64,000 nt of DNA from Dyadobacter sp. CY356 (GCF_021440195.1 NZ_JAJTSZ010000001.1:1240001-1304000), one strand, 5' to 3'; counted from the stretch's first letter, positions 1-7,695 are shown. A program made the numbers and translations. Notes: generated from the letters alone by a model not told the origin.

Positions 1-2
1 CC

Positions 3-194
3 ACCAGAATTATTAAAAAAACCAATCAACAGCGCCCTTACATTATTGCCATGACGGCCAATGCGATGCCTGAAGACAGAAAAGAATGCCTGGCCGCTGG
101 CATGGACGATTATGTTAGTAAACCAGTGAAACTGGAGGAATTAATGCTGATACTTGAAAGATGGTCAAATAAAATTAAAGGCCTTACCGCTTAA
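3..194 (+). CDS. C-terminal end of a hybrid histidine kinase / response-regulator receiver domain (partial)
   Basis: The first 63 codons visible read in frame to a TAA stop at 192-194 and the gene starts outside the window. The sequence contains [20 protein letters not shown] followed by MDDYVSKPV, the beta4-alpha4-beta5 end of a receiver domain, with the conserved Thr (AMTA) and Lys (SKP). The M-P-E-D-R-xx-C-L-x-A-G-M-D-D-Y pattern is what hybrid sensor kinases carry at their C-terminus, so a hybrid kinase is more likely than a free regulator. It converges on the minus-strand operon that follows. The family call is strong; the rest of the protein is unknown. Confidence 0.85.
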   Translation, partial: TRIIKKTNQQRPYIIAMTANAMPEDRKECLAAGMDDYVSKPVKLEELMLILERWSNKIKGLTA

Positions 195-379
195 AAACTT
201 ATTGACTGCTTTTTAACTAAGCCGGTTAAAAATCTGTCTGAATCTGCCATCACGCAGGCTATTAAGCGACTTACTAACCGCCCAGCTCTAATTTAATGCA
301 TTCGCTAATGGCTTATTATTTGGCAATTTCTGTCATCTACTTGAAACTGGTGCAGACTGCCTTTTCATTTTGGTACGCT

Positions 380-482
380 AAAAAAAAAGCCGAACCCAGT
401 TGTATATGTTCCCGGTGAACATTTAATGAAACGGCGCTGCGTTTCACCCTGCGGCTTTACAAGCAGCCTCTAAATATTTTTT
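380..482 (-). ncRNA. Candidate guide RNA (scaffold plus short guide) downstream of the dCas12f-like gene
   Basis: Read on the minus strand directly after the Cas12f-like stop codon, this stretch is dense in hairpins. There is a perfect 7-bp stem at 440-446/427-433 (TGAAACG/CGTTTCA), a 6-bp stem at 417-422/406-411 (ATGTTC/GAACAT), and AAAGCCG early in the segment can pair with CGGCTTT at its end. After the second hairpin comes ATACAAC, similar to the ATGCAAC that ends some Cas12f direct repeats as I remember them. The roughly ten bases after that (398-389, TGGGTTCGGC) would be the guide, followed by nine T. Scaffold, ACAAC and 3' guide fit the Cas12f/TnpB guide layout. The alternative is an elaborate operon terminator. 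No second repeat copy was seen. Confidence 0.42.
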
Positions 483-1562
483 CTATTCCACAATAACCGT
501 AATACCAGCGCCAGCTGCTTTTCTTTGGATCTTGTCTTTAAGACCAGCTGCGCCCCAGTTCCGTAGAATAAACGAATTTTCCTGCACTTTTTGATCACTG
601 ACCAAAAGAAGGGTCGCCGCCTGATTTTTAATACAAAGCTCGATCAGCCGCTTGCTGTAAAGGTGCTGTTTTTGGTTTACATACCGCTTTTCTGCATCCT
701 GTAAACCAGCAATGGTATTTTCCTTAAATCTTTTTTTTGTCTTCTTATTCATAAAGCTGACTGCATTTTTCTTTCTTTGAATCGCAGCTTGGATCGATAA
801 GCGTTTATAAAGGAATTCATCTTTGTTTCCAATCGTATACCTTGTTTTGCCCACCGTTAGCATGATCGGGTAATCAAGCGATAGTGAAGCTTCGGCAATG
901 ATGTTTTCATCCAGCGGTAGCGGCTTGTTTTCTTTTTCAAAAACAGCCATCAGAAAGATTTTTCCTTTTTCGATCACCAGTGAGCTGGTGCAAAGCTTTA
1001 TTTCTTTTTTTACCAGCCTTTCAAGCAAGGCCCTTTTGTCAGAAAAATCCCTTCCCAAATACGTTTTGAAAGGGATATCAAATAGCTTGAAATAAAAGAT
1101 AGTGCATGTGCTGTCTTGGCAAAGAGACTTGATATCGGTTCCTTTAAAAGGGATCGGAATATCCTTTTTAAAATTCGGAAGTGTTTTCTCTCCTGTGATA
1201 TAAGAGACAAGATTCTTGTTAAAAGTGCTTACCAGGCTGCAGTTTAATGAGCTCATGATATGCATTGGGATGCTGCCCTTGAAATTTTTAGCCAGTATCT
1301 GATAACTTGTATTCATTCTGGATGTGCTTAGTATTCCATCTTGATCCCGGTTTGCATTTGCCAGCTTGACTTTGGTTTCATCCGAAAGATAAATAATCTC
1401 TTTAAGCTGCTGCTGCAGATAATGGTGGGTGAAAATAAGATTCGATGCCTTAAAACAAATCTGACGCCAGCCGTACAAGGTTTTAAAAACCTTCTCGCAG
1501 TACTCCGGATCAGTGCTGTCTATTTTTAGCTGGATTTTGCGGGTAAAGAATATTGTTTCCAT
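483..1562 (-). CDS. Nuclease-dead Cas12f/TnpB-like protein (candidate dCas12f) in a sigma-factor operon
   Basis: 359 residues. The C-terminal half follows the Cas12f/TnpB RuvC layout: LSLDYP around D230 at the RuvC-I position, EFLYKRLSIQAAIQRKKNAV (about 249-268) for the bridge-like helix, an Asn/His/Ser-type stretch NQKQHLYSKRLIELC (about 296-310), and RNWGAAGLKDKIQRKAAGAG (334-353), matching the family's RNW...L...IKYKAEKAG. The RuvC-II line that normally reads IVLEN/IVIED is LLLVSD (318-323), so the catalytic Glu is absent. The protein stops at GITVIVE, before the TSQ-C-xx-C zinc finger and the RuvC-III Asp. It should bind RNA/DNA but not cut. It lies 21 bp after the sigma-factor gene, same strand, so translational partnership is likely. 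No TnpA or transposon ends are seen. A degraded TnpB is the alternative, but the frame is intact and the operon is neat. Confidence 0.82.
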   Translation of the reverse strand: METIFFTRKIQLKIDSTDPEYCEKVFKTLYGWRQICFKASNLIFTHHYLQQQLKEIIYLSDETKVKLANANRDQDGILSTSRMNTSYQILAKNFKGSIPMHIMSSLNCSLVSTFNKNLVSYITGEKTLPNFKKDIPIPFKGTDIKSLCQDSTCTIFYFKLFDIPFKTYLGRDFSDKRALLERLVKKEIKLCTSSLVIEKGKIFLMAVFEKENKPLPLDENIIAEASLSLDYPIMLTVGKTRYTIGNKDEFLYKRLSIQAAIQRKKNAVSFMNKKTKKRFKENTIAGLQDAEKRYVNQKQHLYSKRLIELCIKNQAATLLLVSDQKVQENSFILRNWGAAGLKDKIQRKAAGAGITVIVE

Positions 1563-1583
1563 TTGCAGGGTCAGTTTATTATA

Positions 1584-2387
1584 TTAGAACGGCTTGCTTG
1601 GGTTTGATTGGTTTTGAAGCAATTGATGCGCCTTGATATACTGCTGCTGGGCCTGCAGAACAGGAATTTTAAGTTTTTTTGAAATATCGATGAAAGAAAG
1701 TCTGTCATTTTTTCTTAGCGCATATATTTCTGACTGCTGACAATTTAAGATTGCACTGGGCATTTGCGGCTGCCGGGCCCCAGGGCTAATCATTTGCTTT
1801 CCAGCAGAGACATTGATGATGTTTTTAATTTTGTTTACACTGTTTTCAATTTGATTCGAAACATAAAAGGTGCTTTTCCCAAGACGGTCCGCAATTTGTT
1901 TGTGACTTAACCCCTTCTTAAAATAAAGCGTTGTTATATTCTGGGCTTCCAAAGAAAGATAATTTAAGGCTTCAAGAGCCGCTTTGATTCTTTCACTTTC
2001 TTGCTCTTTTGATTCCTGATTGGCATCAAAATCTTCAAAATCTCCGATCGTTTTCTCGAAATGATCTATGAGCATTGTTTGCCCGTGCGTTGTTTTGGGC
2101 GATTTTTCAATATGCCGAAGGATCTGCCAGCGGACGTTCATGCGGATAAAGCGGTAGATGTGCGCCAAACTTTCCATTCTTGCGCGGTTAGTCCAAGCTT
2201 TAAGGTAGCACTCATGAAGAATACATGTGATAATGAACTCATCATTTAAAAGGCTTTTTCCAAAATACAGAAGACTGTCAAATGAATTTTTATATACATA
2301 GTCCATTCCCTTTCTTTCTCCCTTTTGAAAGAGATCAAGAAATTTTTGGGACTTTTCATTTTCGTTAAACAGTTTCCGGATGGCCAT
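1584..2387 (-). CDS. ECF-type sigma factor with extra C-terminal helix-turn-helix, partner of the dCas12f-like protein
   Basis: 267 residues. Region 2 covers roughly 27-95 (FDSLLYFGKSLLNDEF, then HECYLKAWTNRA and IYRFIRMNVRWQILRHIEK). Region 4 covers roughly 134-192 (ALNYLSLEAQNITTLYFKKG, then LSHKQIADRLGKSTFYVSNQ). Canonical ECF sigmas end near 190 residues; this one continues about 75 more, and 218-258 looks like a second helix-turn-helix (SEIYALRKNDRLSFIDISKK, then LKIPVLQAQQQYIKAHQLL). No anti-sigma gene lies beside it. Upstream is a small unknown ORF (45-bp gap), downstream the dCas12f-like gene. Known ECF factors recruit core RNA polymerase; that this one is delivered to DNA by the RNA-guided neighbour is inference from the operon. 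Confidence 0.85.
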   Translation of the reverse strand: MAIRKLFNENEKSQKFLDLFQKGERKGMDYVYKNSFDSLLYFGKSLLNDEFIITCILHECYLKAWTNRARMESLAHIYRFIRMNVRWQILRHIEKSPKTTHGQTMLIDHFEKTIGDFEDFDANQESKEQESERIKAALEALNYLSLEAQNITTLYFKKGLSHKQIADRLGKSTFYVSNQIENSVNKIKNIINVSAGKQMISPGARQPQMPSAILNCQQSEIYALRKNDRLSFIDISKKLKIPVLQAQQQYIKAHQLLQNQSNPSKPF

Positions 2388-2432
2388 AACATTGTGCGTT
2401 TGAAATATTTAACATGATCCTGATAAGAAGGA

Positions 2433-2666
2433 CTAGGCGCGTTTTTGATCCGCTGCCGGCTCTGATTCAGTTTCGCTTTCTATGGATAGATAATCAAGAA
2501 TCTCATAAACGGATTTTAAATCATTTTTAAAATCTTGTCTGCAATCCTGAATCGGTATTTCGGCCAGAATCCGCAGAATTCCTTTTCTGTACCGCGCCAG
2601 ATCCTTAAAATCTTTATTTGGAATATAGATCTCCAACTGGGATAAAACAGAGTTGTATTTTACCAT
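2433..2666 (-). CDS. Small unknown protein, first gene of the sigma/dCas12f operon
   Basis: 77 residues when started at the ATG at 2664-2666; a longer reading from a TTG at 2714 would run over the likely promoter and is not preferred. The protein is helical by appearance: an amphipathic N-terminal part (YNSVLSQLEIYIPNKDFKDL), basic middle, and an acidic disordered tail (SIESETESEPAADQKRA). I do not recognise a family. Co-directional with the sigma factor, 45 bp before its start, so probably the same transcript. It could be an accessory or regulatory partner of the sigma/dCas12f pair; nothing in the sequence proves this. Confidence 0.6.
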   Translation of the reverse strand: MVKYNSVLSQLEIYIPNKDFKDLARYRKGILRILAEIPIQDCRQDFKNDLKSVYEILDYLSIESETESEPAADQKRA

Positions 2667-2684
2667 AATATTTATGATTTTCTG

Positions 2685-2714
2685 TAAACATATTAAGAAA
2701 GTCTTAAATATCAA
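2685..2714 (-). promoter_or_regulatory. Candidate Bacteroidota-type promoter for the sigma/dCas12f operon
   Basis: On the minus strand TTG (2714-2712) is followed after 19 bases by TATGTTTA (2692-2685), close to the Bacteroidota primary-sigma pattern TTTG-N19/21-TAnnTTTG. It lies about 18 bp before the ATG at 2666, which would give a short leader. Confidence 0.4.
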
Positions 2715-2826
2715 GCTGTCATATTTAAATATTTGACCAGGTTAATATAATTTCATGTCTACGGATTTTAAGAAAATCGTAAAAAAAGTGCAACTTTGTT
2801 AAGTTTATTTTTAGATTTTAAAAAAT

Positions 2827-3048
2827 ATGGCAACAAAACTGGGAGAATATTTCAAATTGAAATCTGTCAACAAGGCTGATATTGCTAGAAAAGCAAAATT
2901 AACCAGTCCCAGATTGACTGAATTATCCAATAATCCTACCGCGAAGCTTAGAGCTGATGAGCTTTACCTGATCGCTTTGGCAATGGATGTTTCTCCGTGC
3001 GAACTTCTGGAATTTGTATGCGGAGATTTGAAACTATCCAAATCCTAG
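2827..3048 (+). CDS. Small XRE/Cro-type helix-turn-helix regulator, divergent from the sigma/dCas12f operon
   Basis: 73 residues, essentially only a DNA-binding domain: NKADIARKAKLTSPRLTELS (about 15-34) is the helix-turn-helix, and ELYLIALAMDVSPCELLEFV (about 46-65) the closing helices. It is transcribed away from the sigma/dCas12f operon with about 160 bp between the starts, a layout typical of a local repressor controlling both directions. ATG at 2827 follows an A/T-rich stretch. Whether it controls the neighbour operon is inference. Confidence 0.8.
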   Translation: MATKLGEYFKLKSVNKADIARKAKLTSPRLTELSNNPTAKLRADELYLIALAMDVSPCELLEFVCGDLKLSKS

Positions 3049-3103
3049 ATACACCCTGCGTTATTCTGAATTTATGGTTTCTGATCATCGGAATTTGATT
3101 TAC

Positions 3104-3406
3104 TTATTGTACACTGGCTAGGAATAAGAAATTTGGATAATCTGATACAATTTCGACGCCAGCCATTAAGGTGTCAAATAAATGTAAGAAGTATCCATAA
3201 TGTGTGCCGTTGACATTCATCATGATCATCCCGGTATAAATATCTTTTCCATTTATATGCTTATTCGTTTTGTTACATTCAGTGCGCGAACATTTATGCA
3301 CTGAAATGCTAATGATAACAATATTATCTAACAGCTCTTTACAGATGTCAGCGAGAGTTTGCAAAGATTTAATGTAACTGCAGCCCGTACTCAGATTGTA
3401 GACCAA
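3104..3406 (-). CDS. Hypothetical protein, doubtful
   Basis: An open frame of 100 residues with a TTG start at 3406; no recognised family. The middle contains two Cys (SVHKCSRTECNK) and the end is hydrophobic/aromatic (THYGYFLHLFDTLMAGVEIV). Lack of an ATG and of a clear upstream signal makes it uncertain; it may be a remnant of a longer gene. Confidence 0.28.
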   Translation of the reverse strand: MVYNLSTGCSYIKSLQTLADICKELLDNIVIISISVHKCSRTECNKTNKHINGKDIYTGMIMMNVNGTHYGYFLHLFDTLMAGVEIVSDYPNFLFLASVQ

Positions 3407-3596
3407 TTAAAATAGAAGTGGGTGGTTGGTTTCTTTTAGATTGTCTAATTATCATTCCCTGTTAACGGTTTTAAATTTTACGTTGCTGTTATTTCAAATA
3501 CGGACTATGGTGTCTTAGAGTTACAAAGATATAAATAATGCTAGAAACATAGCTATGGCTATGTATAAATTTTATGCTTTATAATTTGTTTCGCCA

Positions 3597-3830
3597 ATGA
3601 ACAAATTAAGTCCAATTGAGCAGTATGTTATCGACCAGGTTAAAAGGCGGCGCCTGGAACTTGGAATCAGTCAAAAAGAGCTTTCTTTCCATTTAGAAGT
3701 CTCAGAGGGCTACGTGGGTTTGGTTGAAAGCTCAAAAACGGATGACAAATACAGCTTGAAAAGAATTAATGATTTGGCCATTATATTACATTGTTCTCCA
3801 AGAGATCTTTTACCAATAGAGGCACTCTAG
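3597..3830 (+). CDS. Small XRE-type helix-turn-helix regulator
   Basis: 77 residues: VKRRRLELGISQKELSFHLE (about 15-34), then VSEGYVGLVESSKTDDKYSL, and a last helix with HCSPRDLLP. This is the layout of a stand-alone XRE DNA-binding domain. It shares architecture with the regulator at 4298-4525 (R-L/K-x-G-x-S-Q, GYVGLVES versus GFIGQIES, Y-S/N-L/I, CSPRDLLP versus CSPKDFMP), so the two are paralogues. Its own target is unknown. Confidence 0.78.
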   Translation: MNKLSPIEQYVIDQVKRRRLELGISQKELSFHLEVSEGYVGLVESSKTDDKYSLKRINDLAIILHCSPRDLLPIEAL

Positions 3831-4236
3831 GTTTTGTATTATAACAGACGTATCAATCAAGCATTTATATTCTCTCTGGTTAATGCCTCACGATAAAAGA
3901 GCATGGCAAATTTACGCTTAGACTGATCCAAGTAGCCTAAATCGTTTTAATGGATTTTGTAATTATAAAACTCAGTGTTTGATATTTAATCGTATTTAAT
4001 TAGATGCTCTTTTCAAAAACTCTGTACAGTTTGACTTCAAATTATAACATTTTTTGCACGACACTCTAATAGGTGTTGATTACCTTTTGCATGTCAATTC
4101 TAAATTCCTTAAATCTCAGAGTAGATTCCAAAATAGAATAATTGTAAACTATTATGTGATAGTTACTACATCAATTCCCTGGAATTCAATTTCCCACTAT
4201 GAGTCATCAATATTTCCCATCTTATGACCATTCGAA
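3831..4236. other. Gene-free A/T-rich stretch
   Basis: About 400 bp between two XRE regulators. No convincing ORF, repeat or RNA structure was seen apart from the inverted repeat that begins at its right edge. Confidence 0.5.
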
Positions 4237-4266
4237 ATATTTGCTTAGTAATAACTAAGCAAATAT
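4237..4266. promoter_or_regulatory. Perfect 12-bp inverted repeat, candidate operator
   Basis: ATATTTGCTTAG, six spacer bases (TAATAA), then the exact complement CTAAGCAAATAT. It ends 31 bp before the ATG of the XRE regulator at 4298. It is not followed by a T run, so an operator (autoregulation) is more likely than a terminator. Confidence 0.6.
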
Positions 4267-4297
4267 CTAATAATCTTTTTTGTTCTTGCAAAGAATC

Positions 4298-4525
4298 ATG
4301 GCAGAAAAAACTGATTTTGAAATCGCAGTCATTAATGAGGTTAGAAAAGTTCGAAAATCGAAGGGCTTTTCTCAGGACGATCTTGCCATGTTTCTGAACT
4401 TAACAAGAGGCTTTATCGGTCAAATAGAAAGTCCCAGATTTGCAAGTAAGTACAATATCAATCACTTGGGTATCTTGGCCAAAGAGATGAACTGTTCTCC
4501 AAAGGATTTTATGCCTGATCTTTAA
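4298..4525 (+). CDS. Small XRE-type helix-turn-helix regulator
   Basis: 75 residues from the ATG at 4298 (a TTG at 4280 would add six residues without support). Helix-turn-helix: VRKVRKSKGFSQDDLAMFLN followed by LTRGFIGQIESPRFASKYNI; C-terminal helix NCSPKDFMPDL. Paralogue of the gene at 3597-3830. A perfect inverted repeat sits immediately upstream and is the natural candidate for its binding site. Confidence 0.8.
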   Translation: MAEKTDFEIAVINEVRKVRKSKGFSQDDLAMFLNLTRGFIGQIESPRFASKYNINHLGILAKEMNCSPKDFMPDL

Positions 4526-4837
4526 TGTTTAGTTATGCACGAGATAAATAGTTAAAGTTATAAATATTATCTTCCGGTAATTCTGCCAATTGATTTGCTA
4601 ACCTTAGTAGAAATCACTTCTATAACAGGTAGAAGAGATCTTACCTGTTAATTTCCAAAGCAGCTCTTGTTAAGTTTAATAATCGGATATTTTAAATAGT
4701 TCGGAAGTCTGCGATGTCCTTTACAATAGACCTATTATGAGATGCAGGATAGCACAGGCTAGTTCTCTGGGTACAATTGATTTATTTTCGAAGATTTTTA
4801 TGATACTGAAACGTTATTTCTAAACCAGCCTTTTCCA
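4526..4837. other. Gene-free stretch upstream of the rhamnosidase
   Basis: About 310 bp. I see no ORF, repeat or RNA structure I can support; it presumably holds the promoter of the downstream secreted hydrolase. Confidence 0.45.
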
Positions 4838-6592
4838 GTGAAAAAACTCTTTCTCCTGCTGATCTGTTTATTTTACTTTGAAAACCAACCGATTTTGGCG
4901 CAGAATCTACCCCCGATCTTTGGAAATAATGTGATCTCCGAAAAAGATGCCAGGGTCAAACAGTATCTGACAGCGACAAGAATTGTCTGGAAAACAAGCG
5001 GGCAAGGCATTTCAGGAGAACAGAATCTTTTGCGGCCCGGCACAGGACAAGCCGATCTGGTGCATCAGAATATCTGCGTGCTGACCAGCAAAGACGGTGA
5101 AAAACCGGGATTGATCCTTGACTTCGGAAAAGAGATCCAGGGCGGTATCCAGCTAGTAACAGATCAGCCCAGCGACCACCGACCAATAAAAATCAGGCTT
5201 CGTTTTGGAGAATCCGTCAGTGAGACCATGTCAGAGATCGATACGGTCAGCGGTGCGACCAACGATCATGCCATGCGCGATTTTATCATTGAAGTGCCAT
5301 GGCTCGGTGTCATGCAGTCTGGTAATACAGGTTTTCGTTTTGTTAGAATCGATCTGGTTGATGAAAACCGTGAGCTGCAATTAAAAGAAGCGCGCGCTAT
5401 TTTTGAATACCGGGATCTTGATTATATCGGATCATTCAAAAGTAATGACGAAAGACTGAACACGATCTGGAACACCGGTGCATACACGGTGCATCTGAAT
5501 ATGCAGCATTTTTTGTGGGATGGAATCAAAAGAGACAGACTTGTCTGGGTTGGTGATATGCACCCTGAAATTATGACGATCAACAGCGTTTTTGGTAAAA
5601 ATGAAGTCGTGGCAAAAAGTCTTGACCAGGCGCGCGACATCACACCGCTTCCGGGTTGGATGAATGGTATCAGCGCGTATTCCATGTGGTGGGTGCTCAT
5701 TCACCGCGACCTTTACAAATACCAGGGCGACAAGGAATACCTTCGAAAACAACAAAAATATCTGGTAGCACTACTTGATCTTTTAATGAGCAAAATAAAA
5801 GACAACAAAGAAAACCTGGACGGCACCCGGTTTCTGGACTGGCCTTCCAGCAAGAACCCGAAAGCCATTCATGCCGGTCTTCATGCCATGATGATCATGA
5901 CACTCGACGCCGGTGCCGAGCTCTGCACAATTCTGGACGAGCCCGCACAAGCCGCGAAATGCAAAACCGCGTCTACCAATTTAAAGCTATATGTTCCCGA
6001 CGCAAACGGTTCCAAACAAGCCGCTGCACTGCTGGCACTATCAGGCCTGGTGCCAGCAAAGCAAGCGAACAGTGAGGTACTGGCCGTGGATGGCTGCGCA
6101 CGTATGTCCACTTTTTATGGTTATTACATGCTTCAGGCCAGAGCCAAAGCCGGTGATTATCAGGGCGCGATCGATTGTATCCGTAATTATTGGGGCGGTA
6201 TGCTTGATATGGGCGCGACGACATTCTGGGAAGATTTTGATCTGGACTGGACAAAAAATGCCGCTCCGATCACAGAAATTGTACCCGAAGGAAAAGATGA
6301 TATCCATGGAGATTTTGGTGCCTATTGTTACAAAAACCTGCGTCACAGTCTCTGCCACGGATGGGCATCCGGTCCAACGGCCTGGCTGAGCGAGCACGTA
6401 CTGGGCGTAACCGTTCTCGAGGCCGGCTGCAAAACCATCCGCATCCAACCCAACCTGGGCGACCTGCAATGGGTAGAAGGCACCTTCCCAACACCCATGG
6501 GTGCAGTCAAAATCAGACATGAAAAACTCGCAGACGGCAAAATCAAATCCACCATCAACGCGCCGAAAGGAGTCAAAGTGGTGAGGGAGTAA
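4838..6592 (+). CDS. Secreted GH78-like alpha-L-rhamnosidase
   Basis: 584 residues with a GTG start. Signal peptide MKKLFLLLICLFYFENQPIL ending AQ, so exported. The middle holds the GH78-like (alpha/alpha)6 signature: YIGSFKSNDERLNTIWNTGA (about 196-215), then WDGIKRDRLVWVGDMHPEI with the acidic D/R/D cluster expected around the active site, and a second acidic site at ATTFWEDFDLDW. The C-terminal part (SLCHGWASGPTAWLSEHVLG then the beta-sandwich IRIQPNLGDLQW) is also typical. Family members release terminal alpha-L-rhamnose from glycans. It lies about 5 kb from the dTDP-rhamnose genes, but is on the opposite strand and need not act on that polymer. Shorter than many GH78 enzymes (about 700-1000), lacking extra N-terminal carbohydrate modules. 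Confidence 0.78.
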   Translation: MKKLFLLLICLFYFENQPILAQNLPPIFGNNVISEKDARVKQYLTATRIVWKTSGQGISGEQNLLRPGTGQADLVHQNICVLTSKDGEKPGLILDFGKEIQGGIQLVTDQPSDHRPIKIRLRFGESVSETMSEIDTVSGATNDHAMRDFIIEVPWLGVMQSGNTGFRFVRIDLVDENRELQLKEARAIFEYRDLDYIGSFKSNDERLNTIWNTGAYTVHLNMQHFLWDGIKRDRLVWVGDMHPEIMTINSVFGKNEVVAKSLDQARDITPLPGWMNGISAYSMWWVLIHRDLYKYQGDKEYLRKQQKYLVALLDLLMSKIKDNKENLDGTRFLDWPSSKNPKAIHAGLHAMMIMTLDAGAELCTILDEPAQAAKCKTASTNLKLYVPDANGSKQAAALLALSGLVPAKQANSEVLAVDGCARMSTFYGYYMLQARAKAGDYQGAIDCIRNYWGGMLDMGATTFWEDFDLDWTKNAAPITEIVPEGKDDIHGDFGAYCYKNLRHSLCHGWASGPTAWLSEHVLGVTVLEAGCKTIRIQPNLGDLQWVEGTFPTPMGAVKIRHEKLADGKIKSTINAPKGVKVVRE

Positions 6593-6721
6593 TTTGTAGC
6601 TTACGTGGTAGGTTACATAGCGTTTCACAGAGCGCAGGAGAGGGTGCACAAGGGTTTGGAGGTGGTACATTGACCATCAATGACTATTTCCTTGACAACC
6701 CTTGACAAAATCTAACCACCC

Positions 6722-7562
6722 CTAGTCCGTTGAAAGTAATTCCATTAATTTATGATTTATAAAAAAGGTGGTCCTTCCTATTTTTTTTGGTCTTAATATG
6801 TCTGTCTCCGTTAGTTTTTTCAGCCATGTTGATGCTGTCTGGCGATGAGCAAATTCTTTTTTTCCAGGAGTTCAATCTTAAGATAAGGCAGTGTAAACAT
6901 TAGTTGCAATAATTCATAACTGAAAGAAGCACCCAAAACCTTTTTCATACCTATTTCTGTTGCATCTTTAAGTATGAGCATGGCCCTTATTTTTTTTGTT
7001 GTCAGTTGAGCTGTTTCGATCAGGGCAGTAAGTATATACATGATCCAGTCATGCCAGTTATCTGTTTCGGTTACTTCCCTGAGCAGTTGGTAATAAAGCG
7101 TTTTCTGTTTTATAATGTAGGAGCTAAGGTATAACACCGGTTGCGACAATAGCTCTTGTTGAACCAGATATAAAGCATTGATGATACGTCCTGTGCGCCC
7201 ATTACCATCGGCAAATGGGTGAATCGCTTCAAACTGGTAATGTATAAGTGCCAGTTTAATTAATGGGTCAATTAGAGAAACTTCCTGGTCATTGATAAAC
7301 CGTTCCAGGCTGGCAAGCTTTTCTCTCAAAATATCTTCACAACAAGGAGGCGTATATACAACCTCTCCGTTAATGGCGTTTTTTAGCGCGGTCCCCGGTA
7401 TATTTCTAATCCCGGACGTATTCTGTGTGACGGTTTGAACGATTTCGACCATCGTGTTGGTTAGGATTAAGTTATCCTGCGCCGGAATATTTCAGCAGAC
7501 TCCATGAAATTGGCTGGAGGTAAGTCGGGCAGATCATTGTAGGGTTTATTTCTATCTTGCAT
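6722..7562 (-). pseudogene. Decayed Fic-family AMPylase gene
   Basis: The original start region is readable at 7562 (MQDRNKPYNDLPDLPP) but stops after about 31 codons. Roughly 90-100 codons expected before the catalytic core are missing. The core (ATG 7452) is intact and carries the Fic motif HPFADGNGRTGR. A second lesion lies at a run of seven T at 6857-6863: the core frame ends at IARQHQHG (6820), while the shifted frame continues with RQTASTWLKKLTETDILRP and TTFFINHKLMELL to a stop at 6722, exactly the winged-helix end of this family. Full-length relatives are about 370 residues. Fic proteins transfer AMP to protein hydroxyls. Single-base loss could be a sequencing error, but the internal deletion is not. 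Confidence 0.8.
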
Positions 7563-7695
7563 GATGTCTGCTTTATTTTTTTAATCTGACAGGTTTGGAA
7601 TCCCTTTTTAAAATGATTTTAAGTAATACTTCTCAGGCAATAGTAGCACTTAGCGGCGTTGCTTTATGTCTAACGGTTCATCATGACTTTCCTTC

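Noticed and set aside
195..482. A CRISPR array next to the Cas12f-like gene
   Set aside because: Only one repeat-like unit; no second copy or spacer series.
483..1562. An active TnpB transposon (IS200/IS605 type)
   Set aside because: No TnpA gene or transposon ends, catalytic Glu and C-terminal nuclease part absent, and tight operon with a sigma gene.
6041..6670. 209-codon open frame opposite the rhamnosidase
   Set aside because: Antisense shadow of a well-supported gene, low-complexity composition, no family resemblance.
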